Positions 36,573-39,084 of a stretch of 39,084 nucleotides of DNA are shown here, piece after piece (within the stretch, counting starts at the first letter, position 1; the number at the start of each line of letters is the position of its first letter). Source of the DNA: a virus; the IMG/VR virus record IMGVR_UViG_3300037153_000138, positions 1-39,084 of that record. One strand, 5' to 3'. A program made the position numbers and the translations under genes. A model generated the notes under the pieces. It did not search any database, had not been told where the DNA came from, and saw only the letters and a list, made by a program, of their open reading frames with translations.

Positions 36573-38074
36573 AACGCGACCGGCGGCCTCGACGCCCGAA
36601 CCGGGCCGAGCAACGTCCGCGCCTCCCACGCGAGCAGCGCCGCCAACGCGCCCGCGATCGGCGCCGCGCTCCTCGAGCCCTCGGCGAGATACGGCAGATT
36701 GCGGGCCCGCGCCACGCGCGCCGCGACGACATGCCGCGCGAGCCGACGGTCGCCGTCATGACGAACACGGCCCGCGAGCGCGTCCGCGCGGAACCGCTCC
36801 GTAATCTGCGCCGTCCGCGGCGACGGGCTCGAAACGTCCATGTCGACGACCTCGCGCCGCCCGACGAAATGCCGCCACGCGTTGACCAACGACGCCCACG
36901 CCGGCGTAGCCGACGCGTAGACGGCCGCCACGCGGTACCGCTCGAGCGCCGCCCGCAACGCGTCGTCGACGTCCTCGAGGTCGACCCGGCCGCCGCCGGC
37001 CGGCTCCCAAACCTCGAGCGCGAACAGGACGCCGTCGGTCCGCCGACACGCGACGAGCGCGCACGTATCCGCGCCGCGGAAACCGACGACGAGCTCGTCG
37101 CCCGCCCGGAGCTCGGCGCCGTCGAGCTCGAGCTCGCGCCACGCCTCGAGCTCGAGATAGCCCGACTCGCTCGTCGCCCAAACGCAACCGTGCAACTGTA
37201 GAAACCGGCCCGCCTCGAGCGTCGGCGACGCGGCGAGCTCGGCCAACCGTTCGCGCGTAACCCACGACGCCGGGTTCGCCGCCTTGATCGCGTCGAGGTC
37301 GCCGACCTCGAGCGTATGCGCGTCGTAGTTGTAGACGAGCGTCCGGCCGGCATGGTTACGCGAAATCGTCAACGCGCCCACGCGCTCGAGCTCGCCCTCG
37401 AGCTCGTTACCGTCGATGAGTTGCCCGAGGATGCCGTCGACGCGCTCCTCGGGCTCGCCGGCCGTCGAGATAACGAATAGGTGGACGTAGTCGCGCGTCA
37501 TGCCCGCCGTCGCAATGTCGGCCCATACGCGGCGCCGGCGCGGCGTCGTCCAATCCTTGAGCTCGTCCGCGACGATGAGCGACGGGTTGTAGCCCGACGC
37601 CGCGCCCGAATCCGCCGAGAACCGAAACAACGACCCGAAACCGTCGGCCCGCGCAATCTCGCCCTCATGCTCGCGAACAACCAACTGCGCCGAGAGCCAA
37701 GGGTCGGAACGGACGAACCGAACCGCCGCCGTAAACAACCGGCCCGCCTGCTTATCGGTCGCCGCGGCGAGCAGAATCTCGGGAGCGCCCTCGTCCTCGA
37801 GCAAGTGATAGAGCGCATACGCCGCGAGCAACGACGTTTTCCCGTTCTTTTTCGGGATGACGAGCGCGACCGTCAACCAATACGCCTCGTCCTCGCCGAG
37901 CTCCGCGAGCGCCTCGCCCATCATGTCGAGTTGCCAACGCTCGAGCTCGAGCGGCCGGCCGGCGAAACGGTCGACCGACTGTACGCAATGCTCGGCCGTC
38001 CACGCGGCGAAATGCTCGGCGCGCGTCGCATCCGCATACGCCTCCCAACGCTCGGCAACCGCGAGCGCGCTCAC
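36569..38074 (-). CDS. terL: Terminase large subunit, nuclease acidic residues missing
   Basis: A 501-residue protein from ATG 38074. The ATPase is intact: Walker A PKKNGKTS (74-81), Walker B LIVADE (167-171) and a coupling segment FVISTAGEPE. In the nuclease half, three acidic positions of the usual RNase-H-like pattern are changed: GFDGS is GFRGA (331-335), the DPxxW segment is ASATPAW (387-393) and KIDAAVA is APIAGALA (471-478). The neighbouring RHDGDRRLARHV (438-449) is kept. The packaging motor should work, but DNA cleavage may depend on another protein such as the HNH enzyme. Confidence 0.92.
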   Translation of the reverse strand: MSALAVAERWEAYADATRAEHFAAWTAEHCVQSVDRFAGRPLELERWQLDMMGEALAELGEDEAYWLTVALVIPKKNGKTSLLAAYALYHLLEDEGAPEILLAAATDKQAGRLFTAAVRFVRSDPWLSAQLVVREHEGEIARADGFGSLFRFSADSGAASGYNPSLIVADELKDWTTPRRRRVWADIATAGMTRDYVHLFVISTAGEPEERVDGILGQLIDGNELEGELERVGALTISRNHAGRTLVYNYDAHTLEVGDLDAIKAANPASWVTRERLAELAASPTLEAGRFLQLHGCVWATSESGYLELEAWRELELDGAELRAGDELVVGFRGADTCALVACRRTDGVLFALEVWEPAGGGRVDLEDVDDALRAALERYRVAAVYASATPAWASLVNAWRHFVGRREVVDMDVSSPSPRTAQITERFRADALAGRVRHDGDRRLARHVVAARVARARNLPYLAEGSRSAAPIAGALAALLAWEARTLLGPVRASRPPVAF

Positions 38075-38349
38075 GCCGGCCGCCTCTCGAGCTCGGCGTC
38101 GGCGTCGCCGTCCTCGAACGCAACGACGGGCAAGCGAAACCCGAGCGTCTCGTCGAGCGTCTCGGTCAACCGCTCGAGGCCGATCGGCCGGCCCTCATCG
38201 TCCCGCGGTATCTCGAGCCCGCGGACAACGAGGACGTCGCCGGGTTGCGGCCGTAACAGCTTGACGTAATCGGCGAGGACCGTCGCGCGAACCTCGAGCG
38301 TCAACGTCGGCCCGAGGACGCGCACGCGCTCGAGCTCGACGTCGCTCAT
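38071..38349 (-). CDS. Small protein, 92 aa
   Basis: Starts at ATG 38349 (MSDVELERVRVLGPTLTLEV). Beta-rich (VRVLGPTLTLEVRATVLADYVKLLRPQPGDVLVVRGLEIP) with a helical end. Possibly a small phage protein related to DNA packaging because it is coupled to TerL, but no family is recognised. Confidence 0.58.
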   Translation of the reverse strand: MSDVELERVRVLGPTLTLEVRATVLADYVKLLRPQPGDVLVVRGLEIPRDDEGRPIGLERLTETLDETLGFRLPVVAFEDGDADAELERRPA

Positions 38350-38591
38350 TCGCTCCGCCCGAGCTCGAGCATTTTCGCGGCGAGCGCGTCGCCGATCATC
38401 CGGCCGACGACGCCCCAACCGCCATCGCGCATACCGCGCTCGTCGTCCCATAGCTCGCGCGGAACGGCGACGATCGCGCGGACGGCGACGCGGTCCTCGC
38501 TCGGGATAGCGACCTCGGCGCAAACGTAGACGACGTCCGCGGCGGGTATGAGCTCGCGCGCCTGCGCGATGAGCGCGTCGTAACCGCTCAT
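38346..38591 (-). CDS. Small protein, 81 aa
   Basis: Starts at ATG 38591 (MSGYDALIAQARELIPAADV), coupled to TerS and to the next gene. Mixed alpha/beta: VVYVCAEVAIPSEDRVAVRAIVAVPRELWDDERGM, MIGDALAAKMLELGRSE. Unknown function. Its place between TerS and TerL may mean a packaging accessory. Confidence 0.58.
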   Translation of the reverse strand: MSGYDALIAQARELIPAADVVYVCAEVAIPSEDRVAVRAIVAVPRELWDDERGMRDGGWGVVGRMIGDALAAKMLELGRSE

Positions 38592-39082
38592 TCGCTAACC
38601 GCCTTGAGCCGACGCCTCGGCGGCGCCGCGCGATCGGGCGCCGACGCCGCGCCCGCCGGACGACCCGCGCCCGCCCGCCGCGACAACCGCCGCCGCGCTT
38701 GAGGGTCGAGGCCGAGCCGATCGGCCAACGACGCCGCATGCTCCCGCGCCGTAGCCAACTGCGCAACCAACGGATGCGGAACCTCAACCGTCCCGGTCGA
38801 CCCGCCGAGCGCCGTCGCCGGCCGACCCGCCTCGAGCCAACGCGCCTCGAGCTCGCGCCACGCCGACACGGCGAACGCGTAACGGTCGAGCGCGCCCGCC
38901 GACAACGCCGGGTCCTCGCCGAGCTCGACGAGCGTCGCCTCGGCCTCGCGCCACGCCCGCCGACCCGCCGGCGTGAGCCGCGCCGGCGGCCTCACGGCCG
39001 GCGCCTCGAGCTCGAGCTCGCGACCGAGCTCGAGCTCGGCGCCGAGGGGAGGGGTAGGACCGCGGACGCGGATGCGCGCGGC
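38588..39082 (-). CDS. terS: Terminase small subunit, P27-like, 5' end beyond window
   Basis: The P27-type pattern is visible: LTPAGRRAWREAEATLVELG, DRYAFAVSAWRELEARW, GSTGTVEVPHPLVAQLATAREHAASLADRLGLDPQARRRL. GTG 38995 is the only in-frame start inside the window, but the frame stays open to the right edge with protein-like sequence (ARIRVRGPTPPLGAELELG), so the real start may lie outside. It recognises the packaging site and recruits TerL. The basic C-terminus (RAAPPRRRLKAVSE) could bind DNA. It would follow the HNH gene in a circular map. Confidence 0.82.
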   Translation of the reverse strand, partial: AARIRVRGPTPPLGAELELGRELELEAPAVRPPARLTPAGRRAWREAEATLVELGEDPALSAGALDRYAFAVSAWRELEARWLEAGRPATALGGSTGTVEVPHPLVAQLATAREHAASLADRLGLDPQARRRLSRRAGAGRPAGAASAPDRAAPPRRRLKAVSE

Positions 39083-39084
39083 GG

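Overview
The window looks like an almost complete genome of a temperate, contractile-tailed (myovirus-type) bacteriophage with very high GC. Third codon positions are nearly always G or C, Glu-Leu dipeptides spelled GAG-CTC saturate both strands, and many gene pairs overlap by four bases (NTGA, with ATG, GTG or TTG as the start). A P27-type small terminase, NlpC/P60, CHAP and LysM cell-wall domains, and a tRNA-like 3' end without an encoded CCA suggest an actinobacterial host. That host call is inference.

Layout. Almost everything is transcribed leftward (minus strand). From the right edge the late operon runs: terminase small subunit, two small genes, terminase large subunit, portal, scaffold, HK97-fold major capsid, a PKD-domain protein, connector and completion proteins, tail sheath, tail tube, tail assembly chaperones (probable -1 frameshift), tape measure, LysM baseplate protein, a hub carrying two peptidoglycan hydrolase domains, a collagen-like fibre, gp25-, gpJ- and gpI-like baseplate proteins, receptor-binding fibre, two small proteins, CHAP endolysin, a putative holin, a membrane-anchored collagen-like protein and a small HTH gene. 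It ends at an intrinsic terminator near 17.66 kb. Four 10-bp repeats (17471-17510) then precede a leftward lysogeny/accessory block (unknown gene, excisionase-like gene, tyrosine integrase, eight small genes) that ends at a probable attP (12734-12977). Next comes the leftward recombination/replication block (two PD-(D/E)XK proteins, RecT, primase-helicase, RusA, m4C methyltransferase), which also holds a membrane-anchored transglycosylase and a small membrane protein. It converges at about 4.43 kb on a rightward operon of eight tiny genes (2754-4369).

Control. Two divergent promoters at about 2.0 kb (leftward) and 2.7 kb (rightward) are near copies: the same -35, the same 17-bp spacer length, the same -10 and the same 15-bp palindrome over the -10. 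One repressor therefore probably controls both. A third promoter at 838-867 sits just downstream of a terminator and could drive the late genes, because an HNH endonuclease gene runs off the left edge while the small terminase frame runs off the right edge. HNH followed by TerS is a standard order, so the window is probably a circular or permuted genome opened between them.

Most notable: all three acidic positions expected in the TerL nuclease domain are replaced while an intact HNH nuclease lies in the packaging block; a tRNA-like attP core is flanked by paired arm sites; the integrase carries an HTH insertion inside its catalytic domain; and the lysis cassette includes a membrane-anchored collagen-like protein. 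No recognisable immunity repressor or capsid protease was found.
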